Below are positions 23,250 through 32,253 of a stretch of 64,000 nucleotides of DNA, piece by piece (the stretch's first letter is position 1; each line of letters opens with the position of its first letter). The notes beneath the pieces were generated by a model, which saw only the letters and a program-made list of their open reading frames with translations, ran no database searches and was not told where the DNA came from. Origin of the DNA: Clostridia bacterium (lineage in GTDB: Bacteria > Bacillota > Clostridia > Christensenellales > Aristaeellaceae); NCBI GenBank assembly GCA_017552535.1, contig JAFZPV010000062.1, forward strand, positions 53,034-117,033, written 5' to 3'. Position numbers and translations under genes: made by a program.

Positions 23250-25373
23250 TCAGGTGTCGTCTTCCTCCAAAACGCCGCTTTTGTACTGGCTGTTCAGCAG
23301 CCCGGCGTAGAAGCCGCCCTTTTCCACCAGCTCTTCGTGGGTGCCGCGCTCGATGATCTCGCCCTGGTTGAGCACCAGGATCTGATCGGCGTTGCGGATG
23401 GTGGACAGGCGGTGGGCGATCACGAAGCTCGTGCGGCCCTGCATCAGCTTGAGCATGGCCTGCTGTATGCGCATCTCCGTGCGGGTATCCACCGAGGAAG
23501 TGGCCTCGTCCAGGATCAGCACGGCGGGATCGGCCAGTATGGCGCGGGCGATGGACAGAAGCTGTCTTTGGCCCTGGGAAATGTTGGAGCCGGACTCGGT
23601 GAGCTCGGTATCCAGACCCTGGGGCAGGCGATCGATGAATTCCTCGCAGTCCGCCATGCGGATGGCCCGGCGGATCTCCTCTTCCGTGGCGTCCAGCTTG
23701 CCGTAGACGATGTTTTCGCGCACCGTGCCCGCAAACAGGTACACGTCCTGCAGCACCATGCCCATGTGCGTGCGCAGGCTCTGGCGCTGGATGGAGCGGA
23801 TGTCTTTGTCGTCCAGGAGCAGCTCGCCGGAATCGATATCGTAAAAGCGCATCAGCAGGTTGACCACCGTGGTCTTGCCCGCGCCCGTGGGTCCCACCAA
23901 AGCGATGGTCTGGCCGGGCTGCGCGGTAAAGGTGAGATGCTTCAGGATCGGAACGGCGGGATCATAGCCGAAGGATACGTCTTTGAATTCCACCTTTCCG
24001 CGCGGGGCGGAGAAGTCGAAGGCGTTCTCGGCGTCGGCCAGTTCGGGCGCCTGATCCATCACCTCAAACACGCGCTCCGCGCCCGCCAGGGCGGACTGGA
24101 TCGTGGTGATCTGGTTTGCGATCTGGTTGAAGGGGTTGGAGAACTGCCTCTGATACTGCAAAAACGACTGGATGTGGCCGATGGTGCTCACGCGCCCGCT
24201 CACCACCAGGAAGCCGCCGATGCCGCTCATGAGGGCGAAAGCGATGTTGTGCACCACATTCATCAGGGGGCCCATCACGAAGGAGTAGATGTTGGCCTTC
24301 ACGCCGGCCTGGCGCAGGTCCTCGTTGGCCTCGTCAAATTCCGCCTGCACCTGCTGTTCGCGGCAGAATACCTTTACCACCCTGGCACCGCTCACGGTCT
24401 CCTCCACGATGCCGTTCACTTCGCCCAGGCACGCCTGCTGCTGCTTGAAGAACTTGCCCGTGCGGCTGGTGATGGCCCGCATGATGAATACCGACATGGG
24501 AATGGTGATGAAGCTCACCAGCGTCAGCTGCCAGGACAGGCGGATCATCATGTACAGGCACACCGCGAAGGTGATGATGGAGGACAGGATCTGCGTCATG
24601 GTCTGGGACAGCATGTTGCTCACGTTGTCCACGTCGTTGGTGAGGCGGCTCATGAGCTGGCCGTGGGGCGAGGAATCGAAATACTTGAGCGGCAGGCCCT
24701 GCAGCTTTCCGAACAGGTCGGTGCGGATGGTGCGCACGGTGTGCTGGCTCACGCGTACCATCAGCAGAGACTGGGTAAGGGAGCACAGCGTGCTTACCAG
24801 GTACAGCGCGCCCAGGTATGCCAGCTGCGCGGCCAGGCGCGCGGTGTAGGAAGTTTCCGACGCGGCCTGCACGGCCTCGGCCTCGCCGCCTACTGCGGTG
24901 AGCGTCAGATAGGATACGACGGAGAAGATGCCTCCCTGGGTGAACACGCCCAGCAGCCGCCCCTTGAGGCGCTGGCCCCGCGCGCGGTCCATGATGGCGG
25001 CAGTGCCCACGTAGGTGCCGAAGGTGAGCGCCAGGGCGGTGCCCGGGGCGATGCTGCCCTTGCCTTCGTTCAGTATATCGATGATGCGGCCGGAGATGGT
25101 GGGCGTGATCAGCGTGGTCACGGTGGTGAGAATCAGCGCCGACAGGGCGAAGATCATTTCCCACTTGACGCCCGCCAGATATTTGAGCAGGCGCACGATG
25201 GTGCCCTTGGCGTTTTTGATCTTGGGCTTGGGCTGTCCCGTGCCGCGGGGGCCGGGGCCGCGCCCGGGCATGCCGCCCTGAGCGGGGGCGAAGCGCCTCT
25301 TCTTGCCGTCGGGCGAGACAGCTTCATTTTGGGGATCGAACGGTCCGTTTACGGGTCTGTTTTTCTCGCTCAT
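23250..25373 (-). CDS. ABC exporter half-transporter, catalytic-site subunit (TM288-like)
   Basis: A type IV (exporter) ABC half-transporter of 707 residues: an extended N-terminus rich in Gly/Pro/Lys (1-50), six TM helices (about 65-370) and a C-terminal nucleotide-binding domain. Walker A is GPTGAGKTT, Walker B with catalytic glutamate is VLILDEATSSVD, and the signature is NISQGQ instead of LSGGQ. Together with the upstream partner, which has the reverse pattern, it forms a heterodimer with one consensus and one degenerate ATP site. The ATG overlaps the partner's stop (ATGA). Substrate unknown; multidrug or lipid export is typical. Confidence 0.93.
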   Translation of the reverse strand: MSEKNRPVNGPFDPQNEAVSPDGKKRRFAPAQGGMPGRGPGPRGTGQPKPKIKNAKGTIVRLLKYLAGVKWEMIFALSALILTTVTTLITPTISGRIIDILNEGKGSIAPGTALALTFGTYVGTAAIMDRARGQRLKGRLLGVFTQGGIFSVVSYLTLTAVGGEAEAVQAASETSYTARLAAQLAYLGALYLVSTLCSLTQSLLMVRVSQHTVRTIRTDLFGKLQGLPLKYFDSSPHGQLMSRLTNDVDNVSNMLSQTMTQILSSIITFAVCLYMMIRLSWQLTLVSFITIPMSVFIMRAITSRTGKFFKQQQACLGEVNGIVEETVSGARVVKVFCREQQVQAEFDEANEDLRQAGVKANIYSFVMGPLMNVVHNIAFALMSGIGGFLVVSGRVSTIGHIQSFLQYQRQFSNPFNQIANQITTIQSALAGAERVFEVMDQAPELADAENAFDFSAPRGKVEFKDVSFGYDPAVPILKHLTFTAQPGQTIALVGPTGAGKTTVVNLLMRFYDIDSGELLLDDKDIRSIQRQSLRTHMGMVLQDVYLFAGTVRENIVYGKLDATEEEIRRAIRMADCEEFIDRLPQGLDTELTESGSNISQGQRQLLSIARAILADPAVLILDEATSSVDTRTEMRIQQAMLKLMQGRTSFVIAHRLSTIRNADQILVLNQGEIIERGTHEELVEKGGFYAGLLNSQYKSGVLEEDDT

Positions 25374-27322
25374 GCGCTGGCCGCCTCCTCTCCCAGCTGG
25401 CTTACCACGATCTCGCGGTATACTTCGCAGCGTGTTTTCAGTTCGTTATGCGTGCCGGAGTCGATGGTCTCGCCGTTGTCGATCACCAGTATCCGGTCTG
25501 CGTCCATCACGGAGGAGATGCGCTGGGCGATGATGAACACGGTCATGTCGCCGAACACTTCCCTGAGGCCCGCCTGGATCTTGGCTTCGGTGGAAAGGTC
25601 CACGGCGGAGGTGGAATCGTCCAGAATCAGGATGCGGGGCTTTTTCACCAGCGCGCGGGCGATGCACAGGCGCTGCTTCTGCCCGCCGGACAGGTTCACG
25701 CCGCGCTGGCCCAGCTTGGTTTCATAGCCATCCTGCAGGCGGGAGATGAACGGTGCCGCCTGGGCGATGTCCGCCGCCTGGGCGATCTGCTCGGGCGAGG
25801 CGCTGTCGTCGCCCCAGTGCAGGTTTTCGTCTATGGTGCCGGTAAACAGCACGCTCTCCTGCAGGGCCACGCCGATGGAGCCGCGCAGCATGGGCAGCTT
25901 GTAATCCTTTACGTTCACGCCGTCCACCAGCAGTTCGCCCTCCGTCACGTCGTACAGGCGGGGGATCAGGTTGACCAGCGAGCTTTTGCCCGAGCCCGTC
26001 GCGCCCAGGATCGCCACGGTCTGGCCGGGCTCGGCGGTGAATGTGATGTGCTTGAGCACGGGTTCGCCGGAGGAGTTGGGGTAGCGGAAGGACACGTCCT
26101 TAAACTCCACCCTGCCGCGGGTCACCCGGGCGGCCTCGTTTTTGCCGTCGCTCACGTCGGGCAGGGTATCCAGCACCTCGCGCACGCGGCGGATGGATAC
26201 GCCCGCGCGGGAGAGGAACATCAGCATGAAGGAGCTCATGGTGAGGGAGGACAGGATCTGTATGACGTAGTTGGAAAACGCCATGATCTGGCCCGGTTCG
26301 AGTTCGCCCCGGAACACCATCTGCCCGCCGAAAACGTACATCAGGATCATCGTGATGTTCATGATGAGGTTGATGAGGGGGAAGCTGAAGGAGATCATGC
26401 GCATGGCCCGCATGGAGGAATTGCAAAGATCGTCATTGGCGGTCTTGAATTTCTGCTTTTCATACTCGCTGCGGCCAAAGGCCTTGATCACGCGTATGCC
26501 CGCCAGGTTTTCCTGCATCACGGTGTTCACGCGGTCCATCTTTTGCTGCATGCTCATAAACAGCGGCCTGCCCTTGGTGAGCAGCACCACGATGAACACG
26601 GCCAGAAGCGGGATGGCCGCCACCACCACCAGCGAGAGCCTGGGGCTGATGGCAAACACCATCACCACGCCGCCCAGGAACAGGAAGGGCGCGCGGATCA
26701 GCATGCGGATGCAGCTGGAAAACGCGTTCTGGATCTGGGTGATGTCGTTGGTGGTGCGGGTCACCAGCGAGCCGGTCTTGAAGTTATCGATATTGGCGAA
26801 GGAGAAGGACTGTATCTTGCGGTACACGTCGCTCCTTAAGTCCTTGGCAAAACCGAAACTGGCCCGGGTGGAGAAGATCATGTTGCCCACGCCGCCCACC
26901 ACGCCGAACAGCGCCACCAGGCACATGATGATGCAGCGCGTTACGATGTAATGTGTGTCGCCGTTTTTCACGCCCACGTCGATGATCTTGCTCATGAACT
27001 GGGGCTGCAAAAGGTCCATGAACACCTCCAGCAGCATGAAGGCAGGCGCGATGAGCGTCCATTTGAGATAGGGACGGATGTGCCGCCATACGGGGGTCTT
27101 CAGCAGATTTTTGAAATAGCGGTACACAAAGAATCCGTCCGCCAGCGCCAGTACGCCGATGTACACCGCGTAGCGGATGATGAGCTGCAGCCACGAGGGC
27201 AGCTGGGACGTAAGCACGCGGGGCTGAACGAATATCTTTTCCAGATACACGATCAGTGCCAGCGCCAGCAGGTTCACCGCGATCACCAGCGCCATGCGGG
27301 CAAGCTTGTTTGTCTTTTTCAC
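25370..27322 (-). CDS. ABC exporter half-transporter, degenerate-site subunit (TM287-like)
   Basis: A 650-residue half-transporter: N-terminal membrane segments (LVIAVNLLALALIVYL, IIRYAVYIGVLALADGFFVY), the six-helix exporter domain and an NBD with Walker A GATGSGKSS, canonical signature LSGGQKQR, and Walker B ILILDDSTSAVD in which Asp replaces the catalytic Glu. This is the classic mark of the degenerate subunit of heterodimeric exporters such as TM287/288 and BmrCD. The predicted leader has GGAAGGGAG before the GTG/ATG region. A MATE gene lies 109 bp upstream on the same strand, so an efflux operon is likely. Confidence 0.93.
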   Translation of the reverse strand: MKKTNKLARMALVIAVNLLALALIVYLEKIFVQPRVLTSQLPSWLQLIIRYAVYIGVLALADGFFVYRYFKNLLKTPVWRHIRPYLKWTLIAPAFMLLEVFMDLLQPQFMSKIIDVGVKNGDTHYIVTRCIIMCLVALFGVVGGVGNMIFSTRASFGFAKDLRSDVYRKIQSFSFANIDNFKTGSLVTRTTNDITQIQNAFSSCIRMLIRAPFLFLGGVVMVFAISPRLSLVVVAAIPLLAVFIVVLLTKGRPLFMSMQQKMDRVNTVMQENLAGIRVIKAFGRSEYEKQKFKTANDDLCNSSMRAMRMISFSFPLINLIMNITMILMYVFGGQMVFRGELEPGQIMAFSNYVIQILSSLTMSSFMLMFLSRAGVSIRRVREVLDTLPDVSDGKNEAARVTRGRVEFKDVSFRYPNSSGEPVLKHITFTAEPGQTVAILGATGSGKSSLVNLIPRLYDVTEGELLVDGVNVKDYKLPMLRGSIGVALQESVLFTGTIDENLHWGDDSASPEQIAQAADIAQAAPFISRLQDGYETKLGQRGVNLSGGQKQRLCIARALVKKPRILILDDSTSAVDLSTEAKIQAGLREVFGDMTVFIIAQRISSVMDADRILVIDNGETIDSGTHNELKTRCEVYREIVVSQLGEEAASA

Positions 27323-27431
27323 CCGGTCGTCTCCCTTCCTGGTACGATATCAAAACGATTCCTCTATTATGCCATATATAATGGTCGTTTCGCGTGAACA
27401 TCGGGTAAAGAAGCACAAAAGATTGGCGGCT

Positions 27432-28868
27432 TTACGTAACGATGTTCTGTATCCACACGCCTTTTTTGAGCAGCACGTAGCCGATGGCGTCCTTGATGAT
27501 CTCCATGGCGTTCACGATGCCGTATATCGCCACGATGCCCATGGGGGTAAAGCGCACCAGAAGGTACGCCAGCGGCACGGGGATCAGCCAGGTATACACG
27601 CTGTCGAACAGAAAGGAGATAAAGGTCTTGCCGCCCGCCCGCAGGGTAAAGTAGGTGCAATGGGCAAAGCCCTGTATGGGCAGCACCAGCCCGCTCACGC
27701 GGATGAGCCGGGTAGCCAGCTGCTTTGCCTCCAGGGAGCTTTTGGTGTACAGCATGGGCAGAAAGCCCGCGGTGATCAGAAGCACCGTGCAGGTACACAG
27801 GCACACGAACTCCTCGAACACGATGATCTTGCGGGCGTTGTCCCGCGCCCCTTCGGCGTCGTTCGCGCCCAGCGCGCGGCCCACCAACACGCCTGACGCC
27901 GTGCCCATGGAGATAAAGAACACGTTGAACAGGTTGGTGAGGGTATTGGTGATGGTGTTGGCGTTCACCACCGTGAGGCCCCGCAGGGAATACTGCCTGG
28001 TGAGGGTGGAGATGCCCACGGACCAGAGCAGCTCGTTCAATAAAAGCGGCAGACTCTTGACAAAGATGTTTCTGAACAGCGCGGACGGGATGGTAAAGTG
28101 CTTAAAGGCGCCCCGCAGAAAGCCGTAGCTGCCCCTTTTCTTCAGCCTCCAATAGCTCACGCTCACGATGATGGCCAGTTCCACGTACCTGGCGATCACC
28201 GTGGCGATGGCCGCGCCCTGAACGCCCAGCGCCGGGAAACCCAGGTGGCCGAAGATCAGTATGTAGTTGAGGCACAGGTTCGTGCCCACCGAAGCAATGG
28301 AGGCTGTCATCGGCAGCCTGGTCTCGCCGCTTACGCGCAGCATGCCGGCAAAAGCGTTGGTCAGGGCGAAGGGGGCAAGGCCCCACAGCATCACGCCTAA
28401 GTACTTCAGCCCGTTTTCAAGCGTCTGCTCCGCCTTGAGGGCTTCCGCCAGGATCTCCTCGGGCGTGCCTTCGGTTACGGGGTTGATCCAGAGGGAAAGG
28501 AGCTCCCGGCGAAAGATGCCGATCACTGAGACGCCAAGGACCGTCACGAACGCGCCTACCAGCAGGGAAAAGCGGAAGGAGAAGCGCATGCCGTCCTCGT
28601 CCTTCGCGCCGAAAAACTGCGCGCCGAAGATCGTGGCGCCGCTCATGCCGCCGAAGATAGCCAGATTGAACACGAACAAAAGCGTATTGCTGATGGCTAC
28701 GCCGTTCATCTGCGCTTCGCCCACGGACCCCACCATCAGGTTGTCCAGCAGGTTCACGAAATTGGATATGGTGTTTTGAATGATCACCGGAACGATCAGC
28801 GCCAGCACCACGCGGTAGAACGCCTTGTCGCCGATATACTTCTTCCGGATCTTTTCCAGTGCGGACAT
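27432..28868 (-). CDS. MATE family efflux transporter
   Basis: A 12-TM MATE/MOP transporter of about 478 residues: FYRVVLALIVPVIIQNTISN, FVNLLDNLMVGSVGEAQMNG in the first helices and a repeat in the second half (SALFRNIFVKSLPLLLNELL). ATG 28868 (MSALEKIRKKYIGDK) is preferred over the longer frame to 28994, because GAGG precedes it and the upstream residues are not membrane-protein-like. TATACT with a poor -35 lies about 30 bp upstream. It is only distantly similar to the other MATE gene at 13.6 kb and probably works with the ABC pair that follows. Confidence 0.9.
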   Translation of the reverse strand: MSALEKIRKKYIGDKAFYRVVLALIVPVIIQNTISNFVNLLDNLMVGSVGEAQMNGVAISNTLLFVFNLAIFGGMSGATIFGAQFFGAKDEDGMRFSFRFSLLVGAFVTVLGVSVIGIFRRELLSLWINPVTEGTPEEILAEALKAEQTLENGLKYLGVMLWGLAPFALTNAFAGMLRVSGETRLPMTASIASVGTNLCLNYILIFGHLGFPALGVQGAAIATVIARYVELAIIVSVSYWRLKKRGSYGFLRGAFKHFTIPSALFRNIFVKSLPLLLNELLWSVGISTLTRQYSLRGLTVVNANTITNTLTNLFNVFFISMGTASGVLVGRALGANDAEGARDNARKIIVFEEFVCLCTCTVLLITAGFLPMLYTKSSLEAKQLATRLIRVSGLVLPIQGFAHCTYFTLRAGGKTFISFLFDSVYTWLIPVPLAYLLVRFTPMGIVAIYGIVNAMEIIKDAIGYVLLKKGVWIQNIVT

Positions 28869-28954
28869 ACAAAACCTCAAATAAAATGATGCTTCCAGTA
28901 TACCACAGCTGCGGCGCTCTGGACAGCCGTATGCGCGGTTAAATTCCGGGAAAA

Positions 28955-28990
28955 CCGCTTTCCCAAAGCGCAAAAGCATTGGGAAAGCGG
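28955..28990. other. 12-bp hairpin in the gap between MATE and his operons
   Basis: CCGCTTTCCCAA (28955-28966) pairs perfectly with TTGGGAAAGCGG (28979-28990). On the minus strand TTTT follows, so it may stop antisense transcription coming from the his region. Otherwise 28869-29062 holds only the divergent promoters. Confidence 0.45.
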
Positions 28991-29062
28991 GCAAATGGAG
29001 ATAAAAAACGGCCCTGCACCCGGTTTTTCCTTAGTTTTTACACGGCGCTGCGCCTGGACACC

Positions 29063-29091
29063 TTGACTTTACCGCGGTAGAGTGATAACAT
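29063..29091 (+). promoter_or_regulatory. his operon promoter with near-palindromic operator in the spacer
   Basis: TTGACT (29063-29068), 17 bp, TAACAT (29086-29091). Between the hexamers lies ACTTTACCGCGGTAGAGT (29066-29083), an 18-bp palindrome with one mismatched pair. It is well placed to bind the TrpR-type regulator encoded by the first gene. Confidence 0.65.
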
Positions 29092-29120
29092 AGTGCACAG
29101 ACAAAGAGGAGGTGAGGCGG

Positions 29121-29426
29121 ATGCAGAGCCACCATTCGCCGTCGGAAAAGCGGCTGTTCCGGGCCATATCCCTGCTGAAGGACGAAAAGGAGTGCGAGGC
29201 CTTTTTCGAGGACATCTGCACCATCAAGGAGATCATGGACATGGCGCAGCGGCTCGACACCGCCTGCCTCCTGGACGAGGGGCTGAACTACCAGACGATC
29301 TCCAGGAAGGCGGGCGTGAGCTCCACCACCATCAGCCGGGTGGCCAGGTGCCTCAATTACGGCAGCGGGGGATACAAAACCGTGCTTTCGCTGCTGAAGG
29401 AGAAAGAAAATGCCGATGAGATTTGA
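29121..29426 (+). CDS. YerC/TrpR-family regulator, probable his operon repressor
   Basis: A 101-residue helical protein of the TrpR/YerC fold: LFRAISLLKDEKECEAFFED, IMDMAQRLDTACLLDEGLNY, QTISRKAGVSSTTISRVARC, LNYGSGGYKTVL. The last segments form the helix-turn-helix. In Clostridia a TrpR-like protein heading the his operon (called HisR in comparative regulon work, from memory) represses it in response to histidine. ATG 29121 is chosen since GGAGG is 8 nt before it. Its end overlaps hisZ by 17 bp. Confidence 0.8.
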   Translation: MQSHHSPSEKRLFRAISLLKDEKECEAFFEDICTIKEIMDMAQRLDTACLLDEGLNYQTISRKAGVSSTTISRVARCLNYGSGGYKTVLSLLKEKENADEI

Positions 29427-30354
29427 CATGAACGTGCTGGACGAGACCGAGCTGATCGCCTACGCGCTGAGGGAACTGTACATGCAGGCGGGCTACCGGC
29501 GCTACCGCATGAGCAAGTTCGAGGAGTACGATCTGTACAGCCGCAACAAAAGCTTTCTGGGCACGGACGAGATTGTCACCTTTACCGACACCAACGGCAA
29601 GCTCATGGCCCTGAAGCCGGACGTCACGCTGTCCATCATACGCAATACCCCGGACGGCGAGGGCGCGGCGCGCCTGTGCTACAACGAGAACGTGTACCGC
29701 GCCGCGAAGGGCGGCCCGTTCAAAGAGATCATGCAGACGGGCGTGGAATGCATCGGCGGCGTGGACGCTTCCTGCGTGAGCGAGGTGGTCGCCCTGGCGG
29801 CAAGGAGCCTCTCCATACTTGGCCCCAGATGGGCGCTGGCCGTATCCGATGTGGACCTGCTGGGCGCCTTCGCGCGCCGGGCGGGCCTGGAAGATGAAAG
29901 CGATCTGGTCTTTGCGCTGGCCGCGCAGAAGAACCTGCACGAGATCCGGGCGCTGTGCCGCCGCAAAGCCGTAGCGGCAGACCGGGAAGAGGCGCTGATC
30001 GGCCTTCTGTCCTTAAGCTGCCCGGTGCTTAAAGCGCCGGAACGGATCGGGTCCCTTTGCGTCATGTGCGGCGTCAAGGAGGATATCCGCGTGCTGAAGG
30101 CGGTGATGGACCGCCTCGAAGCGGAGGACCTTTCCCAAAACGTGCAGCTGGATTTCTCCTGCGCCGGGGACATGCGCTATTACAACGGCATCATTTTCAA
30201 GGGCTACATCGAGGGCGTGTCCCAGAGCGTGCTTTCGGGCGGCCAGTACGATTCTCTCATGCGCCGCATGGGCAAAAAGGGCGGGGCGGCAGGCTTCGCC
30301 GTGTATCTCGACAGGCTCGAGCGCCTGGAAAAGGCAGGTGGGGACAGATGCTGA
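29410..30354 (+). CDS. hisZ: ATP phosphoribosyltransferase regulatory subunit
   Basis: HisZ is a histidyl-tRNA synthetase paralogue lacking the anticodon domain. It assembles with short HisG to give the first histidine pathway enzyme and its feedback control. The 314-residue sequence has the class II motifs (FEEYDLYSRN ... LKPDVTLSIIRN ... RLCYNENVYRA) and the ending QYDSLMRRMGKKGGAAGFAV. It overlaps the regulator gene upstream and hisG (by 7 bp) downstream. An alternative ATG lies two codons in. Confidence 0.95.
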   Translation: MPMRFDMNVLDETELIAYALRELYMQAGYRRYRMSKFEEYDLYSRNKSFLGTDEIVTFTDTNGKLMALKPDVTLSIIRNTPDGEGAARLCYNENVYRAAKGGPFKEIMQTGVECIGGVDASCVSEVVALAARSLSILGPRWALAVSDVDLLGAFARRAGLEDESDLVFALAAQKNLHEIRALCRRKAVAADREEALIGLLSLSCPVLKAPERIGSLCVMCGVKEDIRVLKAVMDRLEAEDLSQNVQLDFSCAGDMRYYNGIIFKGYIEGVSQSVLSGGQYDSLMRRMGKKGGAAGFAVYLDRLERLEKAGGDRC

Positions 30355-30971
30355 ACATCGCTCTTCCCAAGGGGCGGCTGGGCGAAAAGGTGTACGCCAT
30401 GTTCGCCCGTGCCGGCTTCGACTGCCCCGGCATCCTGGAGGACAGCCGCAAGCTCGTTTTTGAGAATCCCGAAAAGCAGGTGCGCTATTTCTGGGTGAAG
30501 CCCTCCGACAGCGCCATCTATGTGGAGCGCGGCGCGGCGGATATCGGCGTGGCGGGAAAGGACATCCTTCTGGAGTACCGGCCCGACGTGTATGAGCTTT
30601 CCGACCTGGAGACCGGCAAATGCCGCATGGCCGTGGCAGCGCCGAAGGGCTGGCGGGACGACGGCATAAGGACGCTGCGCGTAGCCACCAAGTTTGCCTT
30701 TATCGCGCGGGAGTATTACGCTTCCCAGGGCCGCGACATCGACGTCATCCACCTGAACGGCTCCATCGAGATCGCGCCGATCCTGGGGCTGTCGGACGTG
30801 ATCGTGGACATCGTGGAGACGGGTACGACGCTCAGGGAAAACGACCTGGAGGTCATTTCCACCATCACGGAAATCAGCGCCAGGCTTATATGCAACAAGG
30901 CGAGTTTCCGTTTTAAGCAGCAGGAGATCATGCGCGTCGCCGAAGGGCTGAAGCGCACGAAGGAAGGATAA
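30348..30971 (+). CDS. hisG: ATP phosphoribosyltransferase, short form
   Basis: HisG joins ATP and PRPP to start histidine synthesis. At 207 residues it is the short form without the C-terminal regulatory domain, as expected with HisZ present. Motifs: MLNIALPKGRLGEKV, YVERGAADIGVAGKDILLE and the PRPP loop VDIVETGTTLRENDLEVI. ATG 30348 lies inside the hisZ end (7-bp overlap) after AGGTGGGG. It is read in a different frame from hisZ. Confidence 0.97.
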   Translation: MLNIALPKGRLGEKVYAMFARAGFDCPGILEDSRKLVFENPEKQVRYFWVKPSDSAIYVERGAADIGVAGKDILLEYRPDVYELSDLETGKCRMAVAAPKGWRDDGIRTLRVATKFAFIAREYYASQGRDIDVIHLNGSIEIAPILGLSDVIVDIVETGTTLRENDLEVISTITEISARLICNKASFRFKQQEIMRVAEGLKRTKEG

Positions 30972-30975
30972 ACCG

Positions 30976-32253
30976 ATGATACGCATTTTCAGGCTGGACG
31001 AAATGAACCGGGACGAGGTGTTCGCCCGGGAGGAAAACAAAACCGATGTGAGCGGCGCCGTGCGGGATATCATTTCAGACGTGCGCGAAAGGGGCGACGA
31101 AGCGCTCTTCGAATACGCGCGCAAGTTCGACCGCGTTTCGATAGACAGTCTCTGCGTGAGCGAGGAGGAGATCGACCGGGCGGTGGAAGATACCGAGCCG
31201 GAGTTTAAGCGCATCCTCGAAAGGGCCGCGGCCAACATAAAGGCGTTCCACTCCCGGCAGGTCCGCACGGGCTTTGCCGTGAGCATGGAAAACGGGGTGG
31301 TGCTGGGCCAGAAGATCGAGCCCATCGAGCGGGTGGGCCTGTACGTGCCGGGCGGCACGGCGGCGTATCCCTCCTCGGTGCTGATGGACGCGATACCGGC
31401 AAAGCTCGCCGGGGTAAAGGAACTATGCATCGCCACGCCTCCGCAGAAGGACGGCTGCGTGGCCCCGGCCATCCTGGCGGCCGCCCGCGTGGCGGGCGTG
31501 GACACCGTATACAAAATGGGTGGCGCCCAGGCCGTGGCGGCGCTGGCCTACGGCACCCGCACGGTCAGGCGCGTGGACAAGATCGTGGGCCCCGGCAACG
31601 CCTACGTGACCGAAGCGAAGCGGCAGGTGTTCGGGCGCGTGGCCATCGATATGATCGCCGGCCCCAGCGAGATCATGATCGTGGCGGACGAAAACTCGAG
31701 CGCCCGGGAGCTGGCCGCCGACCTGCTCAGCCAGGCGGAGCACGACAGGCTCTCCAGCGCCGTGCTGATCACGCCTTCCGAGCGCCTCGCTTTTGAGGTG
31801 CAAAAGGAACTGGAAGCGCAGATCAAGCGCCTCGAGCGCCGTGACATCGCCCGCGTATCCATAGACGAGCGGGGAAAGATCATCGTCACAAAGAGCATAG
31901 ACGAGGCGGTGGACGCGGCAAACGAACTGGCGCCCGAGCACCTGGAGCTGTGTGTGGACGAGCCCTTCGCCCTGCTGGGCAAGGTCAAAAACGCGGGCTC
32001 CGTGTTCCTGGGGCGTTCCTGCCCGGAGGCGCTGGGAGATTATCTGGCCGGCCCCAACCACACGCTGCCCACCATGGGCACCGCCCGCTTTTCCAGCCCA
32101 CTGTCGGTGGACGATTTCATCAAAAAGACGCAGTTCACCTTTTATACCCGCGAGGCGCTGAAGGACGCGGCGCAGGACGTGGCGTATTTCGCCCGCAAGG
32201 AGGGCCTGACCGGCCACGCCTACAGCGCCCTGGTGCGCACGGAGGAAAACTGA
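30976..32253 (+). CDS. hisD: Histidinol dehydrogenase
   Basis: HisD makes histidine from histidinol in two NAD+-dependent oxidations at a Zn2+ site. The 425-residue protein carries the signature VGPGNAYVTEAKRQVFGRVA, IDMIAGPSE, metal-ligand segments SQAEHD and AGPNHTLPT, and the C-terminal GLTGHA. It lies 4 bp after hisG, and its stop abuts the hisC start. Confidence 0.98.
   Translation: MIRIFRLDEMNRDEVFAREENKTDVSGAVRDIISDVRERGDEALFEYARKFDRVSIDSLCVSEEEIDRAVEDTEPEFKRILERAAANIKAFHSRQVRTGFAVSMENGVVLGQKIEPIERVGLYVPGGTAAYPSSVLMDAIPAKLAGVKELCIATPPQKDGCVAPAILAAARVAGVDTVYKMGGAQAVAALAYGTRTVRRVDKIVGPGNAYVTEAKRQVFGRVAIDMIAGPSEIMIVADENSSARELAADLLSQAEHDRLSSAVLITPSERLAFEVQKELEAQIKRLERRDIARVSIDERGKIIVTKSIDEAVDAANELAPEHLELCVDEPFALLGKVKNAGSVFLGRSCPEALGDYLAGPNHTLPTMGTARFSSPLSVDDFIKKTQFTFYTREALKDAAQDVAYFARKEGLTGHAYSALVRTEEN

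Noticed and set aside
23157-25727. 856-codon plus-strand open frame opposite the ABC exporter genes
   Set aside because: Antisense to well-conserved ABC domains; His/Gly/Ala-rich composition typical of reverse-frame artefacts.
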